NCBI GenBank assembly: GCA_904502165.1
Contig: CAJGDB010000041.1
Coordinates: 1 to 14,540 of the forward strand
From: an uncultured Akkermansia sp.
GTDB taxonomy: Bacteria; Verrucomicrobiota; Verrucomicrobiia; Verrucomicrobiales; Akkermansiaceae
Direction: 5' to 3'
DNA length: 14,540 bases
This document shows positions 6,227-13,600 of the stretch, piece by piece. The translations under genes were made by a program, and so were the position numbers. The notes beneath the pieces are model-generated. The model saw only the letters and a program-made list of their open reading frames with translations, ran no database searches and was not told the DNA's origin. Positions within the stretch are counted from its first letter, which is position 1, and the number at the start of each line of letters is the position of its first letter.

Positions 6227-7312
6227 ATGAGCAAACCTGAGATTCTTGCCGCCCGCGATATCAACAGCCGCGCTGAAACTCCCGTCACGATTCCGGTGCG
6301 TACGGGGAATCCGGTGGAGGATGCCTACATCTACGATTTGTCCCGCCGCTTCTGCGGCTCGCATTCGCCTGATACAGTGCTGCAGATGCTGGCCACGGTG
6401 CTGAACGCTGCCGGCAGTCCGCTGGGCGAGCATGATCTGGAAATCATGAACTGCGCTATGGAGGAAATGTATCGCGCAGACAAGATGTTCCTGCCCTACG
6501 AGAACCGCCGCAAGATTGCCTGCTTTGGCTCGGCTCGCATCAAGGAGACAGACCCGAGCTACATTCAGGCCCGTGCTTTTGCTGACCTGGTTTCCAGCCA
6601 GGGGTACATGGTCATCACCGGCGGCGGGCCGGGGCTCATGCAGGCCTGCAACGAGGGCGCAACGGAGGAAAATTCGTTCGGCCTCAACATCACCCTGCCT
6701 TTCGAGCAACACCCGAACCCGGTGATGGCCGGAAGTGACAAGATGATGAATTTCTACTACTTCTTCACCCGCAAACTCAATTTCCTGAAGCAGAGTGATG
6801 CCCTGGTGGCATTCCCCGGTGGTTTCGGTACGATGGATGAGATTTTCGAGGCTATCACGCTTATCCAGACGGGTAAGTGTACCATATTCCCCGTGGTTCT
6901 TATGGACCCGCCTGGTGAATCCTACTGGCACCGCTGGATTCACTTCATTGAAAAGGAACTCCTGCAGGCCGGGCTTATTTCTCCGGAGGATATGAAGCTT
7001 CTCTATGTATCCAAGGATGCAGAGGATGCCTACCACCACATTGCCCATTTCTACAGCCGCTATCACTCCTATTATTTTGCGGGCGATACGCTTTCCATCC
7101 GTCTTTCGCACCCTATGGCAGAGTCTTCGCTGCCCTGGCTGCGCGATGATTTTGCGGATATCATGCCCCTGGGTGATTTAAAACAGCTTCCCTCAGATGA
7201 GACAGACCCCGACGCCCGGCTGGGTTACCTGTGCCGCCTGAAGTTCACCTTCAAACGGGGCAATTATGCCCGCCTCCGCGAGTTCATTGATGCCGTGAAC
7301 GACCTGGACTAG
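6227..7312 (+). CDS. LOG-family nucleotide 5'-monophosphate phosphoribohydrolase, long form
   Basis: A 361-residue cytosolic protein with a Rossmann-type LOG core at about residues 95-280. Motifs are FGSAR (100-104), GGGPGLM (132-138) and PGGFGTMDE (197-205), the last being the LOG signature that carries the catalytic glutamate and binds the ribose phosphate. LOG enzymes cleave nucleoside 5'-monophosphates to free base and ribose 5-phosphate; in plants this yields cytokinins, while many bacterial members probably act in purine-nucleotide turnover. Classic LOG proteins are about 190 residues. This one adds roughly 95 N-terminal and 80 C-terminal residues, somewhat like the longer PpnN-type enzymes, but shorter than E. 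coli PpnN and with different extensions. ATG 6227 is chosen over earlier in-frame codons because the promoter sits 7 nt before it. It converges on comF with a 15-nt gap. Confidence 0.88.
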   Translation: MSKPEILAARDINSRAETPVTIPVRTGNPVEDAYIYDLSRRFCGSHSPDTVLQMLATVLNAAGSPLGEHDLEIMNCAMEEMYRADKMFLPYENRRKIACFGSARIKETDPSYIQARAFADLVSSQGYMVITGGGPGLMQACNEGATEENSFGLNITLPFEQHPNPVMAGSDKMMNFYYFFTRKLNFLKQSDALVAFPGGFGTMDEIFEAITLIQTGKCTIFPVVLMDPPGESYWHRWIHFIEKELLQAGLISPEDMKLLYVSKDAEDAYHHIAHFYSRYHSYYFAGDTLSIRLSHPMAESSLPWLRDDFADIMPLGDLKQLPSDETDPDARLGYLCRLKFTFKRGNYARLREFIDAVNDLD

Positions 7313-7327
7313 CCGGCTTCAGGCGGA

Positions 7328-8044
7328 TTATACACCAATGCGGACAAGGGATAGGGAAACGACTTCCCTTACACCGGGGAGTTTCCTGAGCTGGGTGGCG
7401 CAGGCCCGGGCGGTGGAACCGGTGGTGAACACATCATCCACCAGCACCAGGTGGGGCGGATAACTGCGGCGGCGTTTCAGCCAGCCGGGTTTCTGCCGCT
7501 GGTAGGCGCGCATGGCATTGAGCCGGCGTGCGCCTGCTCCCAGCCGGGTCTGGCTGAGTACTCCTGTGTCTCGCCGCTCCAGCAGGTTCATCATGCGGAG
7601 ACCCCTCAGGTCTGCCAGGTGGCGTGCCAGTTCCCCGGCCTGGTTGAAGCCGCGGGTGTAGAGCCGGGCAGGGGTGACAGGAACAGGCACCAGAACCCAT
7701 TCCTGGTGGGTGTTGAGCTGCGGTGTTTTCTCCCAGAGCTCGTGGAGCAAGCGGGCGAGTGGTCTGGCCAGGTGCAGAGCATGGTGGTATTTGAGCGCGT
7801 AGATGAGCTTCATGCTCTCATCTGTCTGCTGCAGCGCCTGGCGGGCCAGCAGGAAAGGGCGTGGCTGCCCGTTGCATTCCTCGCAGCGGTCGGGGTCGGT
7901 CTGCTGGCCGGCAGTAGGGGCTCCGCAATGCAGGCAGATGGGAGCGGGAATGCGGGAGAGCCCGGCCAGGCATGCCGGGCAGATGGTTTCTTCTGCCGTT
8001 TCTCCGCAGAGTTCACAGGTGGCGGGGAAGAGCCAGCTGAACAT
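7328..8044 (-). CDS. comF: ComF-family phosphoribosyltransferase-like protein
   Basis: A 238-residue ComF protein. The N-terminal zinc region has four CxxC pairs (C10/C13, C22/C25, C37/C40, C54/C57). The C-terminal half is a type I phosphoribosyltransferase fold with LVPVPVTPARLYTRGFNQA at 118-136 and the PRPP-binding loop VLVDDVFTTGST at 200-211. ComF is required for natural transformation in several bacteria, acting in the cytosol with the ComFA/PriA-type machinery. It is also widely conserved in species not known to be competent, so competence should not be assumed from this alone. It lies 48 nt downstream of parA on the same strand with no promoter or terminator that I can see between them, so it is probably co-transcribed. 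No Shine-Dalgarno motif precedes the ATG. Confidence 0.92.
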   Translation of the reverse strand: MFSWLFPATCELCGETAEETICPACLAGLSRIPAPICLHCGAPTAGQQTDPDRCEECNGQPRPFLLARQALQQTDESMKLIYALKYHHALHLARPLARLLHELWEKTPQLNTHQEWVLVPVPVTPARLYTRGFNQAGELARHLADLRGLRMMNLLERRDTGVLSQTRLGAGARRLNAMRAYQRQKPGWLKRRRSYPPHLVLVDDVFTTGSTARACATQLRKLPGVREVVSLSLVRIGV

Positions 8045-8092
8045 GGTGCGCCGGAAATCTGTTGGAATGCAGGGCGGGGAGAATCAGGGCTG

Positions 8093-8860
8093 TCAGCTCC
8101 GGTGGCGGGTGATGAACTCACGGGCCACAGCCTGGTAGGCCATGGAGGCGGCGCCGAAACGGTCATGCTCCATGATGGTGCGCCCGAAACTGGGGGATTC
8201 CGCCACGCGCACCGAACGGGGAATGTAGTTCTTGTACAACTTGTCGGGCAGTTCCTGCTGCACCTGGCGAATCACTTCGTTGGCAAGCTTGGTGTTGTTG
8301 TACATAGTCATGATGATGCCCTCGTGCTTCAGTCGGGAATTGACGCCGTGTTCACGAATCTGGTCCATGACAAAGAGAATCTTGGAAAGACCCTCAAGAC
8401 TCAGGAATTCACATTGCATCGGGGTGATGACTTCGTCGCAGGCGCAGAGGGCAGAGGTCATCAGCACGCCGAGAGACGGCGGAGTGTCCAGAAACACATA
8501 GTCGAAATACTGTGTCTGGCGCAGCCCGGCCATGGCATCGTACATACAGTTGAGGTGGGAGCCATTCTGGGTAAGCTCCACCTCCACACCCGAGAGGTCC
8601 ACATGCGCGGGAATGATGGAAAGATTGCGGCGGCGGGTGGGGCGTATCAGATCTTCCAGCAGAGCCTCGCCGATGAGGGCAGGGTAGAGGCTGGCATCAC
8701 TCTCCACCTCGACCCCCAGCATGGTGCTGGCGTTGGCCTGTGAGTCCATATCGATGAGCAGCACACGCTTGCCGCGGGCTGCTAGGGCGGCAGAGAGGTT
8801 CACCGCTGTGGTGGTTTTTCCTACTCCGCCTTTCTGGTTCGCTATGGCTATGACTTTCAC
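8093..8860 (-). CDS. parA: ParA/Soj chromosome-partitioning ATPase
   Basis: A 255-residue ParA-type ATPase of normal Soj length. The deviant Walker A motif is at residues 10-17 (KGGVGKTT, with K10 the signature lysine); Walker A'/switch residues are in LLIDMDSQAN (35-44) and Walker B in YVFLDTPPSLG (121-131). ParA dimers bind DNA with ATP and move ParB-parS complexes at the nucleoid. No parB lies on either side in this window; comF follows and infA precedes. An upstream ATG (8869) adds only three residues, but it overlaps a TAGAAT -10 box. The GTG at 8860 is exactly 7 nt after that box and gives MKVIAIANQKGG, which matches typical Soj N-termini, so I choose GTG. Much longer upstream extensions are not supported. 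Confidence 0.9.
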   Translation of the reverse strand: MKVIAIANQKGGVGKTTTAVNLSAALAARGKRVLLIDMDSQANASTMLGVEVESDASLYPALIGEALLEDLIRPTRRRNLSIIPAHVDLSGVEVELTQNGSHLNCMYDAMAGLRQTQYFDYVFLDTPPSLGVLMTSALCACDEVITPMQCEFLSLEGLSKILFVMDQIREHGVNSRLKHEGIIMTMYNNTKLANEVIRQVQQELPDKLYKNYIPRSVRVAESPSFGRTIMEHDRFGAASMAYQAVAREFITRHRS

Positions 8861-8867
8861 GCCGGGC

Positions 8868-8896
8868 ATTCTACCGGAGATGTTCCGGTATTTCAA
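8868..8896 (-). promoter_or_regulatory. Promoter of parA, with a spacer palindrome
   Basis: TTGAAA (-35, 8896-8891), 17-bp spacer, TAGAAT (-10, 8873-8868), 7 nt, GTG 8860. The spacer contains the interrupted palindrome CCGGA-N5-TCCGG at 8874-8888, a possible operator. Confidence 0.7.
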
Positions 8897-8935
8897 GCTG
8901 TATCTTGCATGCAGACACAGAGGAATGTAGAATTC

Positions 8936-9002
8936 AAAAACAAAAAACAGGATGAAGACCACGCCCTGCCGCCGGAAGACGGCATGCGGAATCCTCATCC
9001 TG
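8936..9002 (-). terminator. Terminator after infA
   Basis: An 8-bp outer stem (9002-8995 with 8955-8948) encloses a GC-rich inner hairpin and is followed on the minus strand by TTTTTTGTTTTT (8947-8936). It ends infA transcripts upstream of the parA promoter, separating the two units. Confidence 0.75.
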
Positions 9003-9020
9003 CATCCGGTAAGCTGAAAA

Positions 9021-9356
9021 TCAGTTCAGGCGGAACGTGATGCGAGCCTTGCTCATATCGTAGGGGGAAACCTCGATACGCACGCGGTCGCCCACCACCA
9101 GGCGGATGAAGCGCTTACGCATCTTGCCGGAGATATGGGCCAGGAACTCATGGCCATTGGCTACCCTCACGCGGAACATGGTGCCGGCCAGAACGGCAGA
9201 AACCACGCCTTCAAGCTCAATCTCACCCTCGCCGTCATCGTCAACCTTCTTGGGCTTGGGTGCGGAGGTGGTGGGGCGTGCATTGCCTGCAGGACGCGGG
9301 CCGTTATTGTTGCGCTGCTGCGGCTTGCCGCCGCGATTATTAGGAGGATTTGCCAT
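9021..9356 (-). CDS. infA: Translation initiation factor IF-1 with N-terminal extension
   Basis: A 111-residue IF-1. The conserved OB-fold body runs from about residue 43 to the end: a strand like EIELEGVV, GTMFRV at 58-63, HISGKMRKRFIR at 74-85 and SPYDMSKARITFR at 97-109, all diagnostic. IF-1 binds the ribosomal A site on the 30S subunit during initiation. Standard bacterial IF-1 is about 72 residues. This one carries roughly 40 extra N-terminal residues rich in Asn, Pro, Gly, Arg and Lys (for example KPQQRNNNGPRPAG) plus an acidic DDDGEGE, so probably disordered and partly basic. No start codon near the OB fold was found that would remove it. The gene is monocistronic here, between its own promoter and terminator, and divergent from rplM. 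No Shine-Dalgarno motif is seen before the ATG. Confidence 0.93.
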   Translation of the reverse strand: MANPPNNRGGKPQQRNNNGPRPAGNARPTTSAPKPKKVDDDGEGEIELEGVVSAVLAGTMFRVRVANGHEFLAHISGKMRKRFIRLVVGDRVRIEVSPYDMSKARITFRLN

Positions 9357-9412
9357 TATGTCGTTCTTGATTTGTTGCTTTACGCGGGCGTCTGTGCCGC
9401 CTGCGCGCGTTC

Positions 9413-9441
9413 AGTTTAATGCCGAAACGCTTGTAAAGCAA
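9413..9441 (-). promoter_or_regulatory. Candidate infA promoter
   Basis: TTGCTT (-35, 9441-9436), 17-bp spacer, TAAACT (-10, 9418-9413). The predicted leader to ATG 9356 is about 50 nt, unlike the leaderless pattern elsewhere. Between this and the rplM promoter lies an A-rich stretch (9452-9469) that could act as an UP element. Confidence 0.45.
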
Positions 9442-9492
9442 GCACATTTTCGTATAAAAACAAAAAAAGTTGCAGCAAGTCACAAAATGCGG

Positions 9493-9521
9493 TTGACATT
9501 AAATATGTGCTGTGCTACCCT
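9493..9521 (+). promoter_or_regulatory. rplM-rpsI promoter
   Basis: TTGACA (9493-9498), exact 17-bp spacer, TACCCT (9516-9521). The expected start is near 9528, giving a 5' leader of about 64 nt before rplM. Confidence 0.7.
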
Positions 9522-9527
9522 CTGCGA

Positions 9528-9591
9528 GCTGACCTGTTTAGTGGTCTGCGTATGGCGAAAGCCAAAACTGGAATAAGTAAGAAACGAATAT
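9528..9591 (+). promoter_or_regulatory. rplM 5' leader with GNRA hairpin and overlapping small ORF
   Basis: The leader has a small hairpin, TGGC-GAAA-GCCA at 9553-9564, with a GNRA-type loop. A 24-codon frame starts with ATG at 9552, encodes a basic peptide beginning MAKAKTGISKKR, and ends with TGA at 9624-9626 inside rplM in another frame. Either could take part in L13 autoregulation, which is known in other bacteria, but nothing here proves it. Confidence 0.35.
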
Positions 9592-10023
9592 ATGAAAACC
9601 TTCTCTGCCAAGCCTCAGGAAATTGAGCGTAAGTGGTATGTGATCGACGCTGCCGATAAGGTGCTCGGTCAGGTTGCTGTGGAAGCTGCTAATCTGCTTC
9701 GCGGTAAGAATAAGACTATCTTCACCCCCCATGTTGACTGCGGTGATTATGTTATCATCGTGAATGCCGACAAGGTTGTGCTTACTGGTAACAAGGAGCG
9801 CGCCAAGATTTACACCCGTTACACCGGCTATGTGGGTAACCAGGTGGTGACCACCCCCGCCAAGCTGCGTAAGACTCATCCTGAGATGATTGTGGAACTC
9901 GCCGTGAAGGGCATGATTCCCCACACCCGCCAGGGCCGCGCCCAGGGTGGCCGTCTCAAGGTTTATGTCGGCGCTGAGCATCCTCACACCGCTCAGACCC
10001 CGGAAGCTGTAACCATCGCCTAA
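9592..10023 (+). CDS. rplM: 50S ribosomal protein L13
   Basis: A 143-residue protein, the usual L13 length. Family features are WYVIDAADKVLGQVA at 15-29, GDYVIIVNADKV at 51-62 and the signature region VKGMIPHTRQGR to LKVYVGAEHPH (105-132). L13 is an early-assembling 50S protein that binds 23S rRNA. It is followed after 12 nt by rpsI, the conserved rplM-rpsI order of bacteria. There is no clear Shine-Dalgarno motif; the region before the ATG is A-rich. A short out-of-frame reading frame from the leader overlaps its first 35 nt. Confidence 0.97.
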   Translation: MKTFSAKPQEIERKWYVIDAADKVLGQVAVEAANLLRGKNKTIFTPHVDCGDYVIIVNADKVVLTGNKERAKIYTRYTGYVGNQVVTTPAKLRKTHPEMIVELAVKGMIPHTRQGRAQGGRLKVYVGAEHPHTAQTPEAVTIA

Positions 10024-10035
10024 TTTATTCAGACT

Positions 10036-10440
10036 ATGTCTACTACTCCCTACAACGCTACTGGTCGCCGTAAGGAAGCCATCGCTCACGCCTGGCTCAC
10101 CCCCGCCGAGGAAGGTAAGTCCGGTAAGATTACCATCAACCGCCGTTCCTTCGAGGAGTACCTCCCCACGGATGCCCTCCAGAACGCTGTTCTGCAGCCC
10201 TTCTACGCCACCAACACCATGAAGAAGTTCGACGTGCGCGTCGTCTGCCGCGGTGGTGGTGTGCACGGCCAGACGGGTGCTATCTCCCTGGCTATCGCCC
10301 GCTCCCTTGTCATGATTGACGAGGAGTACCGCTCCGCTCTTCGCGAGCAGGGCCTGCTGACCCGCGATTCCCGCATGAAGGAACGCAAGAAGGCCGGTCG
10401 CCCCGGTGCCCGCAAGCGTTTCCAGTTCAGCAAGCGCTAA
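10036..10440 (+). CDS. rpsI: 30S ribosomal protein S9
   Basis: A 134-residue S9. The start YNATGRRKEAIA (6-17) and the signature GGGVHGQTGAISLAIARSL (73-91) are diagnostic, as is the basic C-terminal tail RKKAGRPGARKRFQFSKR. The tail's terminal Lys-Arg reaches the P-site tRNA anticodon stem in known ribosome structures. It is co-transcribed with rplM and followed by a strong terminator. No Shine-Dalgarno motif lies in the 12-nt gap, so translation may be coupled to rplM or SD-independent. Confidence 0.97.
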   Translation: MSTTPYNATGRRKEAIAHAWLTPAEEGKSGKITINRRSFEEYLPTDALQNAVLQPFYATNTMKKFDVRVVCRGGGVHGQTGAISLAIARSLVMIDEEYRSALREQGLLTRDSRMKERKKAGRPGARKRFQFSKR

Positions 10441-10465
10441 AAGCAATCTCCAGTTTCTGGTTTTC

Positions 10466-10504
10466 AAAAGAGCTTTTCCCGTCTGGGGAAAGCTCTTTTT
10501 CTTT
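10466..10504 (+). terminator. Terminator of the rplM-rpsI operon
   Basis: A 15-bp stem (10466-10480 with 10485-10499, one wobble) with a GTCT loop runs into TTTTTCTTT. It ends the ribosomal protein operon 25 nt after rpsI. Confidence 0.9.
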
Positions 10505-10696
10505 GCCTCTGTTCCGTGCGGGGCATACCGGCGTGTTTCAGGTTTTTCGTTATTTTATGATTTTTTTGGGGGGTATTTGTAATGCGAGCAGCTTTTCTGC
10601 TTGCTATGGATGGGTGTTTTTACTATGATGTTAGAACAAAGTAGTTGAATTTGCAGTTGCATATTCGATAAAAATCTTCACCTTACAGAACCAATT
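10505..10696 (+). promoter_or_regulatory. AT-rich intergenic region with weak promoter candidates for the giant gene
   Basis: No gene is seen here. A hairpin lies at 10584-10604 (8 bp with one wobble) without a T-run. TTGAAT at 10645-10650 followed by GATAAA at 10667-10672 (16-bp spacer) is a possible promoter. TACAGA at 10684-10689 sits exactly 7 nt before ATG 10697, echoing the leaderless spacing elsewhere, but lacks a -35 at the right distance. I cannot choose between them. Confidence 0.35.
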
Positions 10697-13600
10697 ATGA
10701 AATTACACCTCCCGAAATTACTTCGTCATGCGCTCCTGGCATGCATTGCAGCAGTACCCAGTGTGGTAACGTTGAGCTTGAGCACCGCATCGCTGGTGTC
10801 GTTCGCTTCAGTTCTGGCTGTTTCACAGGCGGCGGCAGAATCCGTCATTCTTTCCGCAGTTCCGGAATATAATGGTACTGAGGGTGGTAGCTTCTGTGGT
10901 GTTGTCTTTACATTGGGCGCTGCTGATGATGCCCGCTTTTCCGTTACAGGTGGTACCATGACTGAGCAGGTCACGTTGACTTCCATCAGCCTGACGGAAC
11001 GTGGTAGCAACGACCTTAATGCTGACCGGATTCTGTATATTACCGATGCTAACAACGTATACCTTGGTTCCTCAGAGGTGTTCACAAAGGCTGACGGTTC
11101 AGATGATGCAGAGTTCGCCTTTGGTGACTCCATAACCCTCAATTCAGGCGATACCTATTACGCCTATTTAACGGCCTCAGCCGACGATGATACATGGGTT
11201 GTGGGAGAAACCACAGTGCCTTCGGGTCAGTACTATTCCGGACAACTTGCAGCATGTGGTGGCTCCCTGGAAACTAATTCCGTTGGAAATTGGGGGCTGC
11301 TGAATGGACAGAAGGCAACAACTTCAGCTGCCTTCGCTCCTGTGATGCGTATCTCGGTCAATACGATAGCATCGCCTCGCTCTACTTTGTATTGGGAGGG
11401 AGCTTCCGGCTCCTCCTGGACTTCCAATGCATGGTCCGCCACGGATGGCACCACGGCTGACCAGGGCTTTGTTGCTGGCTCCAACGTCATCTTCAGCGGC
11501 ACGGATTCCGCAATTACTGTGGACAGCGCCGTGACTGTGGGTACCATGACTGTATCCGGCGCAGCCTACACCTTCAATGGCAGCAATGCCATTACCGCTG
11601 ACTCTCTGGAGATTGAGACCGGTGCTTCCGCCACCTTCGATGCCGGTACGCTGGCTCTCGACAGCCTCAATACCCTGACTGTTGATGGTACGCTGGACCT
11701 CACGGCAATGGATGGTAAGACAGTATTCCTTAACACCGTTGATAAGGCTGCCGGTGATGGTACAATCAAGCTTTCTTCTAGCGGTCAGTGGGTGTTTAGC
11801 AATGGTGGATCTGAGTCTGCACCGACTCACTTAAGTGTCGATGTCAACTACGAGTTCAGTAGTGGTGTCACCATGAACTTCGGCGCATTCAAGCATGGTG
11901 TGCTGGATATCAGGGGAGGTATGGATATTGCTGGTGTGTTCCTCCTGGAAAACCGGATTACGGCCGATGTAATGGGCGGAAACCTCAAGGCCACAGAAAT
12001 CAAGCTGGGACACTCCTCGGCTGGATACTCAGGTCACCTTAAGATGTCCTCCGGCTCCATTACGGCTGGCTCCATTACCGTTTCAAATGCAGCTACTACG
12101 ACCAACTCTTTCACCATGAGTGATGGTACGCTGGAGCTTACCGGTACGGATGGTATTGCCACGTCCGTTAACGTGGAGATCACCGGTGGTACACTGAAGA
12201 CCGGTGCCAACAGCTGGGGCATCACGGGCACCATGACCAATGGCACCAGCAACGCCAGCATCGGCGGTGCCACGATTGAGACCGGCGAGGGCACCATCAC
12301 TGTGAAGAATGCCACCCTGACCAGCGGCCTGAATAACGATAATGGCAATCTGGCCTTTGAAGGTACCATCAACCTGGACACCAAAGACTACACCCCTGAA
12401 TCCTACGAAACCAAAGGATACAGCAACGGAGCCAATGGCTATGTACGCAGCGATGTCAACTACGAGGTGGCCAGCAATGCTGCCACCACCAGCCTCACCG
12501 GTGAAGTGACCTGGAAGGTTGACAACCGCGACACTGGCGTAAGCTATGCCGATGGCGTGGTCACAGTCAAGGGTGCTGAAGGCACGGAGTATTACATCTA
12601 TTCCGGTAAGGGCACGTACAGCGGCATCAACCGCACCAACGCTGCGGGGCAGGCCATGACCGCCATTGTGCTGGCAGGAACGGATGGATTCAACCTGGAT
12701 GATAACTTGGCAGATGGCGAGAGCATCAAGGTGGCCTACACCGGTACAAGCGCCATTGACATTGCCGAGAATAAGGCTCTTGCGGCCAGTCAGCTGACCG
12801 TGACCGATGCCGATGCCGATTCCAAGGTGCAGCTCCAGGGTAAGGGTACCTACAATCTGGAAGATTCCCTTGCGCTGGCCACGGGCGTTGAACTGGGAAC
12901 AGGCTGGGAGGGCACAGTGCAGAGCACGGCTACCGGCATCACGGAAGATACGACCCTGGCCCTGGGCAGCAAGGTGGATCTGGCAGCTGAGACCTTCACG
13001 CTGGGCGGTATCCTGACCGCCGGGGAAGGCACAGCCCTGACCATGAATGCCCTGTCCATCACCAATGTGGGTGATGCAGCCCGCCTGACGGCCGGCAGCC
13101 TGACGCTGGATTCCATCACCGTGACCAGGGATGCCCTGGCCGGGCTGACAGCTGGCACCTGGACCCTGGTGGATGTAGGTACGCTCAACGGCGTGACCTC
13201 CATGGATGACATTGCCGGTGCCGGTGAGGGTAACCTCTACAATTACAGCTTCAGCATCGTGAATGGTGTCATCACCATGACGGGCGAAGTGAACGGCCTG
13301 GAATGGGGTAGTGATGGCGCTTTCGGAGGTAATGAAGACCAGAAATGGGATGCCAGCATGACCACGGCTGGTACCAATGTGGTGTTCAATGGTAAATGCA
13401 ATGGTGACCCGGCCACGGCAGGTACAGTGAAGGTTGACCTCAATAATGGTGTTGCTGCCAAGGATGTGACCATCACCACCGGTGACAATGTGACCGACCC
13501 GCAGAAGGAATACACCTTCACTGGTGGCGCTATTGCGGCTACAGGCTCCCTCACCATCGACAAGGAAACCAGCCTCACCATTGAAAACGCCAGCTCCTTT

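Noticed and set aside
6104..7111. A 335-codon minus-strand frame
   Set aside because: It is antisense to the LOG gene and the end of the PulD-like gene, crossing their boundary; it is a shadow of biased codon use.
7451..8743. A 430-codon plus-strand frame
   Set aside because: It runs antisense through comF and parA, both of which have complete diagnostic motifs; the product has no recognisable features.
9538..10467. A 309-codon minus-strand frame
   Set aside because: It is antisense to rplM and rpsI and includes their terminator region; not a gene.
10584..10604. Hairpin in the rpsI to giant-gene gap as a terminator
   Set aside because: No T-run follows on either strand, and a better terminator already ends the rpsI transcript.
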